DNA of 64,000 nucleotides, from positions 3,750,835 to 3,814,834 of the forward strand of contig OX387186.1 of NCBI GenBank assembly GCA_947561395.2, given 5' to 3'. The position numbers were made by a program, and so were the translations under genes. The notes beneath the pieces are model-generated. The model had not been told where the DNA came from. It made no database searches and saw nothing but the letters and a program-made list of their open reading frames with translations. Source of the stretch: Buxus sempervirens (taxonomy: Eukaryota > Streptophyta > Magnoliopsida > Buxales > Buxaceae). This document shows positions 38,406 to 50,739 of the stretch, in pieces. The number at the start of each line of letters is the position of its first letter. Within the stretch, counting starts at the first letter, position 1.

Positions 38406-40672
38406 TACTCTATTGTATCCCAAACACAAAAGGAGTGTTTGAAGCTCTGCAAACATGGGGTGTTTAGATCCGATCAATATAACAAGTTAAAGATTTTTTT
38501 TTTTTTTTGGTAATGATAACAAGTTAAAGATGATGGTAGACATATATTTGTGTTATCATCAAACAAGACTTAAAAACACTATTGTATGCCCAAGGACCCA
38601 TGAAATGGAATAAAAGTTGCTGTTTGGGCCATTTTAAGCGATGTGTGTGATGTGCATCGCCTGAACCTTTAGATTTGTGGGGCAAGTATTGGCCCAGAAT
38701 GCTTGGCCTAGTGAGTCTGGCCTTATTCAAATTAGAATTAGACAAGTTTTTGATCCATTGAACTTGCTTGGTTTTGTCTACCCAATCCGTTTTCAATTTT
38801 ATGAATTATGAAGTCAGATAATTTGGTGCACCTTTAAGATTATACTTCATGATATTCCTGGTTGATTTTATGTGCATCTGCTGTTTACTTGAATTGTCCC
38901 TTGCTTTAAATGTGATATGCTACCATCTACAGCATCCCACGTTCAGTGTTTTTTTCATGTGGGCCCCACTTGAAACACTGACCGTGAGATGCTCATGCTC
39001 CACATGGCAGCATCTCACAATCAAAACAGTGGCTAATTCAGGTAAATGTAACAGAAATTTTCAAGACATTTTATGTCTTTTTCTGCTTGTTCTCATTTGG
39101 ATATTGTCATAGGAAATTCTATAGAAGGTAACAAGTCATTTTCACCAAAAAAAATAAAAATTTTTTTTGCAACAATTAGAGTTAATTCGGTCAAACTTGA
39201 GGTTTTAGCAATTACTTCTGGCCTAAAATTTGGCAATTTTTTTTTTAATAACCAAGGAAAATGCATATGTGATGACTCTTTTGGGTGGATTTTCTAAAAA
39301 TTGATGTCATCCGTGGGAGACTTACACACAAAGTTTGGTGACTCCGTGGGCATATAAACATCACACAATTAAATTGTCAACTTCAGCAGGTGAATCGGTT
39401 TCAACATAAACTAGGAAGCGACTGGAGCTAAGCCTAAGATTGTGCATGTGGTCATTGAACAATCTTAGGCTTAGCTCATGTCTAATTTTCAGCGATGACA
39501 ATCCTCTTTTACATCACAAATCTTAGACAACACCACATCCTCAAATTTCGTTTGTAGAAAATAAAACTACAAAGCACCGCGTGAAAGCCATTGAACCTCC
39601 AAAGCATTACCAAATCACATGCGAAAGTCAATATTTTTTGTCAACCGAAGAAGCAAAGAAACACGCTTAGGAGAATTAGGATGAGGATGGGTGAGGAGGT
39701 GATTCCGTTCACATTTCTTCTGCCTGCACACCTTTAACAACTCTTATTGCCTTTTTTAGAATTTTAGCTGGCGATGAACAAGAACGAAGGAAGCGATGAA
39801 AAAGGAAAGTGAAAACGCATGCAACGACAAAAAAACGCTTTTTGGGAGCTAATCTTTCGGCGTTTACCAAATCAAATTTAGGAAAAGTCGCTTTTAGTCT
39901 TTGGGCGGCGGAGACTAACAGCGAAAGCTCGGGTCGATCGATCTGTGTGCGTCTCCATTGCCCCGACTCCGGCGTGGGCTTTGATTGGATGATAAAACGA
40001 AAAATGCCCTTTCGGTTTCCAAGAATCACGAAAACAACATCAATTAGCAAAAGCACAGACGGGTTTTGAGTGAGTGAGTCGTATACGGGTTTCGTAGAGA
40101 AAAAGACGGTGAGGAGAGAGAGTGGATATGGTCGGCTGGGAGTCAAAGACCGGCTCCACCCACGTTACCCGGGTTTTTCATGGCATGCTTGACTGGTCAG
40201 ACTGTAGATCTGATCACGATAATCGATGTCTCATTTTGCCCTCACTTAAGATCCGCATCTTGACGTATATGTGATGTAAAGATGACACCCAAAAGAAGGT
40301 GTTTTAAGGCGGAGAATCGGTAATGGTGTAGAAAGTTTTCCAATCATTAGCCATGCATTAGGGTAGATCACCGTGAGGCCCTGGTCCACTAAGCTATATG
40401 AGTGCCGACATAAGCGGCCAAGGTTACATAGCTATATATATATATATAGAGCTTGTTATAGATGGTAAGGGAAGAGGTGTTATAGATGGTAAGGGAAGAG
40501 GTATGACAGAATAGTTTTGAAATTATTTAAGTCTTAAATTAATTGATATTAGTACGACTAAAGCTTAACATTGAATTGTAAAGGAATTTTAGAGAAATTG
40601 AACATAAAAGTTGGCACATTTTCTAAGTGGGTTTTTATATTAACTACACGCGACTACGTGAGCAATGGTGGA
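38400..40672. other. Spacer with hairpin MITE copy C at about 38917-39045
   Basis: At 38917-39045 a foldback (GATATGCTACCATCTACAGC against the reversed GAGATGCTGCCATGTGGAGC) is the third copy of the short hairpin family. Elsewhere there is AT-rich spacer. A 145-codon minus-strand frame at 39709-40146 has no recognised domain and is not called a gene. Confidence 0.5.
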
Positions 40673-41075
40673 ACCAGGACTCTAAATCTAAAGGGGCAAA
40701 AAAAAAATTTCAATTAACACTTCTCATGAATATAGAACTTTCAATGAGTTGGGGGACAAACTAGAAATTTTAGAGGGGTTCTCATGAAATATATAAATTT
40801 CAATGAGTTATGGGGGAAACCAAAAATTTTAGAGGGGGTTCTCATGAAAAATAGAAATTTCAATGAGTTGGGGAGACAAACCAGACATTTTAGTGGGGGT
40901 TCTCATAAAATATAGAAATTTTAATGAGTTGAGGGTGGGGAGAGGAAACCAAAAATTTTAGAGGGGACAAAACATAAATTTTAATTAAAACATATAATAT
41001 ATATATATATATTAATTAAAAAATAAAAGCTAGGGGAGCAATTGCCACCCTAGCTTCAACGTGGTTCCGCCACTG
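40673..41075. mobile_element. hAT MITE (CAnTGGYGGAACCA ends) with internal tandem repeats
   Basis: The ends are CAATGGTGGAACCAGG and ...GTGGTTCCGCCACTG. The flanking 8-mers TACGTGAG and CACGTGAG match at 7 of 8, a hAT-type TSD. The interior has about four ~60-bp tandem units (ttctcatgaaatatagaaat...). The copy at 46208-46437 carries about one such unit. Confidence 0.82.
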
Positions 41076-41365
41076 CACGTGAGGGATAAGGAATTGTTTA
41101 ACTTTTAAGACATGTAAGGGATAAGGAAGTACTAAAGGGTTTCTTTTAGAGAGTGGAAAAGGAAAAAAGACAAAATGATCTATGTAAGTATATAAAACAA
41201 AACGACATTAATTATAGGGTTATTTTAGAAAATAAATAAATTAGTTTGGCACGCTTCCCAAGGGGCACCTTGCTTATAAGATACATGCATCTTGGTCTGA
41301 TTTTGGGTTGGGTATATTTAGCGGAGGTTTTCAACCCATAATTAAACAAGCAATCTATTTGAATT

Positions 41366-41538
41366 GGATTCACATCCTCTGCTGGGTGCCAACTCTGCTG
41401 GGCATCCAGCATCTAATGGGATCCGGACACGTCAGTGACACCCATGACACAAGCCACATTAATTTTAATGTGGCGCTAACGTCTTCGGATCCCATTGGAT
41501 GCTGGATGCCCAGCATACCCAAGAGAGGATGTAAATCC
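41366..41538. mobile_element. hAT-type hairpin MITE, perfect TSD TTTGAATT
   Basis: The arms GGATTCACATCCTCTGCTGG and, reversed, GGATTTACATCCTCTCTTGG run almost to the centre, leaving a foldback of about 173 bp. A perfect 8-bp duplication TTTGAATT flanks it (41358-41365 and 41539-41546). Confidence 0.85.
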
Positions 41539-42848
41539 TTTGAATTTCACTTCAATCAAGAAGTAACCAAAAGAATAACCAACTTGCCCCAAACGCTACA
41601 CCGAGATAATCAAGGTCAAGCGGTATAAGTTTAAATCGTTTGTTGCCTTTTACTGAAGTGCTCCGTGTAGTTTGATTGAAATACTGTCACATGGATTATC
41701 CAACGGTCAGAAAAATTTTGATTTTAAAATTATATGTATTTTTTAAACAAAAATGTATGTAATTTTTCACATTTTCAGTAGCCGTTGGATGTTCCATGTG
41801 TCTACATCTCAATCAAACTGTACCTACATTGCAGTTAAAGGTACCAGACGATTTCAATCCGCTGCCTTCCCCCCGCTCTCTCCGTACAAAAGGAAGGACA
41901 CGTACTCAACAGGAGCCTTTAATGCCGGTCAATTGGCCGAAAGTTATTGATCCACGTATCAAAATGGCTCACGAAAGTGCTTAGGCAAGGAGTTATCGAG
42001 GGCACATAAATGACCGATAAAGGTTCGAAAAGCCACAAGAGCCATGCCATGGTTTTTCAAAAAAGCAACTTCGCGAGCGGTCCCCACCACACTCGAACAC
42101 CGCTGCATGATTGACACTCGCATCACAAGTCAATGCGCAAAATCTACAATAATGCACGAATTATTTCTTTATTAACACGTGAAAGGCGTATCACCTTACA
42201 GCTGGCTCAGACACGTTTCAATCTCCCGGCGCAGTCGCCGGAATTTGACTGTCGGGATCCATGAAACGGGTCAGCCTTTCACGCCACGACCTATCTCTTT
42301 TTACATGTGATTTTAAAATGTCGACTGCACTTTGATTTCTGATAAGAAGCTTTTCCTTCTTTTCGTGGATCTTTCTTTTGTTTTCCACACGTCAATTACT
42401 CATCAAAGGACAAAAAATCAAAAAAACACGAGAAAAAAATGAAAAATGGCAATTAAATTAAGTGAAGGAATGCTTACGTTGGTGATTCTCTTCCCTTTTT
42501 TTTTTTTTAATTTTAATTATTAGGGAACAATTGATCAAAGGTCTATCAAATGCATTTGAATTCAGTAACTCAAAAAAAAAAAATTTTCCCCGAGCTGTTA
42601 TGGTACTAGCTAGTTAACAAAGGAGCAAAACATGAGAAGATTGATTAACACAGCAATTTCCTACGAACAAGGAAAAAGAAAGCAGGGATGATGTTTTAAG
42701 ATACAGTAAGCTACAGAAAATTGGAACAAATTTGTGTGGATTTTACAGTATCAACACCAAAAGGGCAAACCCAAAGATTTAACAAATTAAAAGAAAAGAA
42801 AACTTCCGAGCGGTTTGATTCTCAAGATCAACCATCTTGTTTGCTCCA
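41539..42848. other. Downstream flank of the MYB gene
   Basis: This is spacer sequence. The part nearest 42849 is likely the MYB 3' UTR. No other gene or bounded repeat is seen. Confidence 0.45.
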
Positions 42849-44239
42849 TTACATAAAGTCATTAACGTCCAACATATCAGAAAGTTCGAATGGCAACAAG
42901 TTACTGCAATAGCTGTCCCGCTCATCTTCATTGCTGCTGTTGAAGTGTGTGGACGACGAATTCAAGGGAGTTGGGCTAGATGATGGCGTTGATAGAACTG
43001 AAGGGAAGCTAAAGTTCTGGCTGCCAATATTGTCATTGGGTTCGAAAGCCCAGTTTTCAGATATCGGATCAAGTAGGGATCGATCTGAGCCGCAATTGCT
43101 GTAATTTGGTAGAGGAACAAGGTTTCCAGGTAAAGCACTGGAGGGTTCACCATTGGCTTGCCACAAATTTTGTAGGGTATTTTGGCAGTTCAAGTTTGTA
43201 GTATCTGATGAGAATTGCTCCACATTGGCTTGCATGAGTTGGGGTTCACCCATGAATTGAGCACAAGAAGCGGTTGATGTCGTGCAAGCAGGAATATCTT
43301 GAATTGGAGTTTGGAGCTGGTTGGGTTGGAGGAATTGGAACTGGTTCTGGAGTTGGGGGTTGTTGAGTGCATTTTCTTGAAGATTTTGCAGAAGAAACTC
43401 GGGGTTATCACGTTGAGATGATAACATAGTAGCCAGCCTTAAGAGCTCTGGATTAACGATGGATCGGATCCCGAGCAACCTCGAAACATTCATCTGAGGT
43501 GAGTGGTAGAGAGACGAGCCGAGAATAGATGATAGATCGAGAAGATCAAGGCGCGGGGAATGAGTCACAGGATCGATTCCCATTCGAAGAAGCCTCTTTC
43601 TGATGTGGGTGTTCCAGTAGTTCTTGATCTCGTTATCTGTTCTTCCCGGCAAGCGAGCAGCAATTGCAGACCACCTACGGTTGACGGGAAACAGAAGATC
43701 AAACATAAATTAATTTAATTCAAAAGTGGCATTGACTTCCTGAAGCTCAGTGATGAAGAATTAGAAGATAAAGGGAGAAGAAGTCGACGGAGTAGGTAAT
43801 CTTACAATTCAAGAGAAGTACGAAAAGGATGAAATTAATGAACTTACTTGTTCCCCAATAAACTATGTAATTGAATTATAGTCTCTTCTTCCTCGAAGGA
43901 GAATCTGCCTCGCTTGATATCTGGTCTCAGATAGTTGGTCCATCTAAGTCGGCAACTCTTTCCACACCTTAGGAGCCCTAGATAATGAGAAAGGATATAA
44001 CATTCAGAAAACATAATTAATTTCACCATAAGAACTGATTTAATTTGCAAAAACCATAAACTCTTCGAGAATGGCTTCCATCCAAGGTGGAGAAATTGGG
44101 GTATACCAGCATTCTTGGGAAGTGTTCGCCAGCTCCCGTGACCGTGTTTCTGAACATAATCCATCAGCTTCTGATCCTCCTCCGGCGTCCATGGCCCCTT
44201 CTTCAATCCATTTTTGTCACAACAAGGTGCTCTCCCCAT
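42849..44239 (-). CDS. R2R3-MYB transcription factor, MYB41/MYB74/MYB102-like (subgroup 11)
   Basis: This nuclear transcription factor belongs to a plant group linked to abiotic stress, ABA responses and cutin/suberin deposition. Exons in gene order: 44107-44239 (133 nt), 43848-43977 (130 nt) and 42849-43674 (826 nt), 362 aa in total. The 133/130 exon pair is the standard R2R3 layout. R2 Trp17/37/57 and R3 Phe70/Trp89/Trp108 are all present. The bHLH-binding [DE]Lx2[RK] signature is not seen in R3. After R3, [20 protein letters not shown] is the hallmark of subgroup 11. The C-terminal half is Gln/Asn/Ser-rich and ends in an acidic [15 protein letters not shown], a likely activation domain. 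LLRC replaces the common LQRC or LNRC at the exon 1/2 join. A TATA-like motif lies ~145 bp upstream. Confidence 0.95.
43631..43651 (-). promoter_or_regulatory. Possible miR858-type target site in the R3-coding region
   Basis: The mRNA segment coding PGRTDNE (GAACAGATAACGAG core) lies where miR858 pairs with many R2R3-MYB mRNAs. Matching the usual mature sequence from memory leaves about four mismatches, mostly at the miRNA 3' side. Regulation is therefore only possible. Confidence 0.3.
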
Positions 44240-44383
44240 AGTTAATTTCTCAAGTCTTTTGGAAGCCTTTGAGAACGTTCCCGTCCGTAGTGAACAGTCA
44301 ATCCGAGAGAGAGAGAGAGAGGAGAAAATGAGGTTGATCTGGCAACAAAAAGTGCTAATTGTGAAGCAGAACGGGACGAACCC

Positions 44384-44393
44384 GTATATAAAT
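44384..44393 (-). promoter_or_regulatory. TATA-like box of the MYB gene
   Basis: Minus-strand TTTATATAC lies about 145 bp before the start codon, upstream of a GA/TC-rich leader (plus 44307-44325). Confidence 0.55.
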
Positions 44394-44399
44394 GGTGGG

Positions 44400-46207
44400 G
44401 AAGGCCAAGATAGAGAGAAGTCAAAGGGATTCGGTGCCGTCCCTAGTTTATCATCTACGCGACGTGTCCCTTTTCAGGGAAATCAATCCGTATCTCTCCT
44501 CCTTTTCCACGGCGAACGACGAAGGGTTAAAATGCTGTCTTATTCTCTCACGTCATAGCAAAATGTCACCCTCCGACCCTTCATAGTCTCCTTTTCCCGC
44601 CTAGAGGGACTCTCCTCTTCTTCTCTCTCTGTCCTAGCATTAGCTGTGATCACCATGACGTTGCCACGTAATCTTGTCTATTTGCATGGACCTGTGAGTG
44701 AGAGTTACAAGTCCTCCTATCATCGCATGGCTCCAAAACCGACTTGTCTATTCTTCATTGGAGTCGAGATCGATCGGCTATAGGTTACGTCCTTTCTTTA
44801 TACTTTTTTTTTTTGATGAACTTCCTTTCTTTATACGAAACCTTTTTCGGACTTGCGGCGTGTTAATTACACTGGGGGAGGAGAGAAAACGTTAGGGAAT
44901 TAATATTTGTCTGAGGCTTCAAAATTGAGTACTTTGCTTTTGTCTGCTGCCATGGAGATCTACTTGGGAGTTAGTAATTCGTTTTTGTTAAATCGTTGGT
45001 TAACTGAATGAATATTTTCTTGCATATAAAGATTTCAAGTGGGTTTGAAAATATGCCATTTGGGCAGGATAGATGCACCCTATAACTTATGTTGGATATA
45101 TAGTTGGTGGCCTGATTAACAAACCTTCCCGGTTGATGATGAGAGACGAGGGACCTACCAGTATGATATATCATATCAGAAAATTATTAATTGGTTTATA
45201 ATAATTAAGCAAGATATAGCCTTTTTGGAAAATTGGAAGATAGTGACACAACAAAATGTTCTAAAGAAAATTAACAGAAAGAGTTCAAATAGTTGTGGGC
45301 TGTAGACGACCTTAGTGTTCTGAAAGAAAGCATTTCTTCTAGAGCCAAAACCCGGTGGTTCAGTGAAACCACTGGCTGGGATGGAATTTGATGTGTGAGA
45401 CCCATTCCTGACATGAGCATTCATCTATGCGTTTCATGCTGACACCATTTAGCGGCTTCAGGTGAACGCTATCGCTCCGAAAAGGCATTGGAAGAGGTGA
45501 TTGTGTATCATTCAAGCAAATGGGACGACTCACTCAATCTTGTAGAATATTTGATAATGTTTAACTTTTAATCCGAAAAAGCAAGAATTAATGATTCCAT
45601 GACCGAGCCTTTCAAATTTCAAGTTCCAATTATTAGATTTTATTTCGTTAAAGCCCCAACTTTACGGATTTCCGTCCGTAAAGTTCTTCTTTGAGCTGAC
45701 CTTTGACCGGTCATAAACGATCGCTTTAAGCCCTTTTCATGTTTGAGAACAACAGCATGCATGGATCCAAGCATACAAATGATACGCTCTGATTGTGTCT
45801 GTGATCGACTGACTACCGTTCATGACCATCCAATTGACCGGCCGGAGTCTTCTTCCCCGGGATTCACAAAGTTGTTCCCACGTTGAACCTATCGTTAATT
45901 TGCAGGGTCACACTCAACTCTGCCGACCACGTAGGATCTGGAAGGTACCCCACGGGATTGTAAACCCTTTTTCATGTGCCTTAAAGAAAAGCCGCGTCTC
46001 GAACCGATCCCTTTACGATCGGTTTTGTCTCACTCGCATCTTTGTCTCCATTACACAGCTGCCGGTTGAGATCTTGTAGCTAGCTAGAGCTCCTATATGT
46101 ACTTTTTATCTGGAGCATCCACACACAAATACCATGTGTATTAAAACCCAACTTGTGAATTAAGCATTTTTCTATGTAGTGGTTTAACCCTTTTTAAGTA
46201 TATTTAG
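44400..46207. other. MYB upstream region and spacer
   Basis: This holds the MYB promoter, then AT-rich spacer. The minus-strand frame at 45176-45424 (SIPASGFTEPPGFGSRRNAF) looks like repeat-derived sequence but could not be placed in a family. Confidence 0.35.
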
Positions 46208-46437
46208 CAGTGGCGGAACCAAGACTCCAAATCTGAGAGGGCAAAAAAAATTTTCAATTAACACTTCTTATGAAATATAGAAATTTTAATGAGTTAGGGA
46301 GGCAAACCAGAAATTTTAAAGGGGGCAAAACATAAATTTCAATTAAAACATATAGGAAAAAATATATTTTAAATTAAAAAATAAAATTTTAGTGGGGGGC
46401 AATTGCCCCCTCTAGCTCTAAGGTGGTTCCGCCACTG
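46208..46437. mobile_element. hAT MITE, second copy (CAGTGGCGGAACCA ends)
   Basis: It begins CAGTGGCGGAACCAAG and ends GTGGTTCCGCCACTG. The flanking 8-mers ATATTTAG and ATACTTAG match at 7 of 8. The interior matches 40673-41075 but lacks its tandem expansion. Confidence 0.85.
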
Positions 46438-49400
46438 ATACTTAGCACAGTCATAATGATAAAGTACTTCATTCTGTTTAAACCCCTACACAAAATTTTA
46501 TCATTATGAAACTTCAGATACCAATATATCCTCAAAAGCATGTCAAAGCTCCAAATAAAAGTACAGATAAGAGCTCCACAGGATGTAAACCCCTACATAC
46601 TGATGTGCACATTTTTCCTTTAATTGTCATTCTTAGATAAAACTAGGGAGTCTTTAGCATTTCATATACCAAGTAAAGCAATAAACAAGATATATATGCA
46701 CCAAGTAGGGAAACTCATGCACTAGGCACCTAGGAAAGGAATTGGAAACAAGAAGGGCCTTTTGAGAATGCAATGTTATGTGGATTGTTTATATATTATG
46801 ATACTCAATCACACACGTGGCAATAACAAAAAAAATTTTGGAGGGTGTTTTGGGTATGAAATGTCAAGCAAAAAACTAGGTGTTGGCTTTATATAATAGC
46901 ATAGATAAGCAACAATGACATCCTTAGTTATAGATGAAATTGTAGATATAAAATCCTCGAAATTGGCTTTGCAAACAAAAATTTGCAGACATTGAAATAG
47001 AAGATTACTCCTTTTTAATTTGATCATCAATTCCCAAAACAATCACACTACATCTTCTATTCTGAATATATACATTGAAGGATGACTATTTGGGACAAGC
47101 CACGACATTCTCACTCGAGAAAAAAAAAACAAAACAAAACAAAACAAAACTACCCGCCGGCGCGAGGAGAGTCAGCTCTGAGCCGATCGAGGACGTATTT
47201 GCCAAGAGCTTAGTTTGTTTGCGTCGCGTTCACATGCATGGCCGGATCATGTACGTCAGATTGACCACACTGTGCTCCTTTTTCAATAATACATACGACG
47301 ATCGCTATCCTCCCCCGCCGACTGCATGACGATCTCCATGAACAAGTGCCCTCCCTTGAACGTATTATATTTAAACTCACTACATGGAAACTTCTCTGCT
47401 ACGTGTCCTCCTGAAACACGCTAGGTCTTCAAGTAGGGACCACTCTGGAGAAAACATAAGCCTAATCAGCTCACCAATAATGCGACACGTCACAACTCCA
47501 TGACGTGTCCCTCTACTGTCTAACTCCCCAACAACAACAGACGCGCGTCTCTTGCATTCTTTTGCCTACTTGACCAGCATACAATCCCTCCAATTTCTCC
47601 CTCCTAATTTTTTAAATAAATCCTTGTGATTAACTGTTTACAAATGTAAGTACTTACATATGCCTAATGTGGAAACTGTCTCATCCAACTCTATCCAACA
47701 AAAAAAAAATTTTTATCAAATTATATATATAGATAGGCCTTGGTCAAATATTTCTTTATTTATCTACTGAGATTTGCCCAAAGTTTTTTAATGAGACAAA
47801 TCCCACTTTCTTTCGCTTGCTTGTCTTTCATTCTCACCCTCTATTATATTCAATTACCATCCTCTGAAGATCCTAGAACTGCCTTTCCATAAGTGATAGA
47901 TCTTATCTTAATTAAATTAAAAAGTTAGATTAATCAGGGCATAATCTTGAGCTTATGCCTCCATGTTTGGTGTCTTGGAGACACCCCAGTTGTTTTTAAT
48001 TAAGAGATATTATATTCTAAGTGGGGATTAAAATAGAAAAACTCCTTAGATCTTGATACTCCTTTGGGTAATTACTTGTCTGAAATCTGGGTTTCGCTTG
48101 CGTATCAGTTATCCAAATTAGTTTCTCTAGCTCCTTCTTCAAGTTGACCTCATGATGCATGGAAATCTGGTAGATTATCTAAACACTGTCAGTTTCTGTT
48201 GTGAGGTGTCCAAATGGTTCCAACAAACTTTGAATAATGAGCTTAATTTGTTTCCTCTCCCATTTGGGGCTTTTTCAGTGGGAAATCACATACTTTAAGC
48301 ATATTTTTTGATACGATCGAGATCCATACATGCATGTGTGGATATGCAGCAAAATCTTTACTATTCTAAGCTATCCATGAACAATTTGTTTTCCTTTTTT
48401 TATAACAATACAGTCGTCGTATATCTGAGTGCATGGCCGCTATATACTCGCATGAAAATAAACAAGTATCAGTTTAAGTGATGAGGAAGGCAACACCTGG
48501 CCTACGGCAATCGTCTCGAACTTTCTCCAGAAATATTTACAATTCATTATGTAGATGCTTGAGTTTCATCTTACGTATGATGTAACCGGGGACACGTGGT
48601 GGAATCATGCATGTACGTGTATCGGATCTCATGTACACGAGCTTCCCATGCATGAAACCATGAGGTCACAGGTTCTGGAGATTGTATATGTGTTTTCGAT
48701 CTGCATTAATGCAGCACGTCGACGTGGTGATGTGATGTGATGAGATGAGTCTTGTGGTGATCTAATTAGAGACTTGTATGGATGAATTTACATAAATCTC
48801 AAGCAGGAAGAAGAGAGATAGATACGCCCAAAAATCACAGATCGGGATCCCATTAAGAAAGAGAGAAGATCAGGGAGAACCAGCTGGTGCTTCGTATGAT
48901 GTCAAAGTAGGGATCGAAGTTAGTTGGCCAATACATTAAGAATTCAACCGCGTAACTTGTCATTAGACAGACATGCACTCACAGAAGTAATCCCCCAGTC
49001 AACTTAATCTGGAAATCCAGTAATATGAACCTCGTTGATGGCATAGATTGAAAAAGCTGACTTGGACCTTGGGTCTAGGTCTTGTTAATGTTCCTCGTTT
49101 GAATTTGTCAACGGTCAAGGCGATGGGCTGGGCTGGGTGGGTTAAATATATGACACTCACAGGCCCACGACCACATGGTTGGGTTTTGTAATGTATAATC
49201 ATGAGGTCGACTGGGTACAAACCTATCCTGACCCGTCCTGCTGGCAATTAATAAATCAATATCTTATCCCAATTAGTTGAGGTCAGTAACATGAACCATG
49301 TTCCTACCTTCAAATCTTTTCAAAATAACCTTGAAATTTTGTCTTTTCATATTTTTTTAATAAATAATGAGTTCATGCTTCCTACCATTTCAATTACTAT

Positions 49401-49633
49401 TAGAACTATCCAACAAGAATCATATTAAAAAAAAAGGGAGTTACAAATTCCAAAAAGAATTGTAATTGTTATCATCATTTGCATTTCTATCTTATATTTT
49501 ACAATTATTTCAAACATGACTTTAACCAATTAATTGATTTTTTTAAGATAATTACAACCCTATTATTACATTTTTTTTAACATAATTTTGAATAATTGGA
49601 GTGCAATGCTACACATGCCGCTTTCTAGTAGCA
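46438..49633. other. AT-rich spacer
   Basis: No gene is supported. A short (AAAAC)n run is at about 47118-47149. Open frames near 47075, 48555 and 48999 show no recognisable domain. Confidence 0.45.
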
Positions 49634-49839
49634 CTAGTGGTGGCACGTGCATACTGCACGTCCACAACATTAACTATAGCATAAGTAGGGGTTTAAATTC
49701 GAATATGGAAAGAATAGCAGTGTGGTGGTTATAGTTTCGAACTGTTTTGATTGGAGAGAGTAATATTTGGAAGAAAAAAAATGGAGGCCAGAATCTGGGG
49801 AAATATTCCCCCCTCTTCCCTTTACTAATAGTATAGGTA
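49634..49839 (-). mobile_element. Helitron-like miniature element with 3' hairpin and CTAG^T
   Basis: On the minus strand the 3' end has the hairpin ACGTGCA-GTA-TGCACGT, then GCCACCACTAG before a T. The 5' end reads TACCTATACTATTAGTAAAG after an A, so the canonical TC has changed to TA. It is the same family as 38252-38405. Confidence 0.55.
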
Positions 49840-50739
49840 TATGGAAATGGTATTATTTCTATAAAATATTAATTATTTAGAGGGCTTCTGGTATATGTAA
49901 ACTAGCAAGTGGCACATATAATACACACTTCAATATATAATTGCAACATTAACCTTTAAGGTGTAAATAGATTTGACGCAAGCCTAAATTACAATGACAT
50001 TTATTGGTTTTATGTTGTTACTTGAGATTGAGAAAGAGGTAGATCAAGAAGACGAGATGAATAGGAAATTAAATAACTAAGGCTCTCAAAGGAAGGTGAA
50101 TAAACAGCAATAGGTGTCACTAGGGATTCCTTTACTTACTAGCTAGAAGTTACTAAGGATTAATCATACTTGGATAAAATCTTTCTCACTTCTCGTCATC
50201 CCATAGGCTCTTCTTACATTTATTTGACGAATAGCCTCTACAGAGTCTCAAACTACACTCCTAATCTTTACCCAAAAAAAAAAAAACCTACACTCCTAAT
50301 GAGCCGAAAAAGAGGAAAAAAAGAAAGAATCAGATCAAAACGAAGACCCCTCCAAATAAGTATTCCAATACGGTTCTACCCAGACAGTCTTTAGCTCTCA
50401 TTTTACACATAGGCAAGGAGCTTTGAAATTTACTTCCAAACTTGCTGATCCACGCACGTATTGCAAATTACAAAAGTATCATCAGTAAAATCATATGAAG
50501 CAAAGTACAAAAAGAAAATTGAAAAACGAATATATGGAACAGAAACAGAAGCTGCTTACAAGAATGTGTCTGGATCACCATCCCCCAAAATAATAAATAT
50601 AAAGGGAAACACAAATCCATATTCTGATAGGTGATGCCTGCAACTCAGAGAATTGACTCTTGCCTCAGAAAAAAAGTATCACTAGATGTAAACTTCATCC
50701 TTGGATTCATATGCAATAGGTGCCTTAGTGTTGCTAGAA
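49840..50739. other. Spacer and THF1 3' flank
   Basis: This is AT-rich. The bases next to 50740 are the THF1 3' UTR. A second open frame, coding a hydrophilic tail, overlaps the THF1 end (see findings). Confidence 0.45.

Noticed and set aside
39709..40146. 145-codon minus-strand ORF
   Set aside because: No family motif was recognised. Composition is compatible with chance, and there is no supporting promoter or intron structure.
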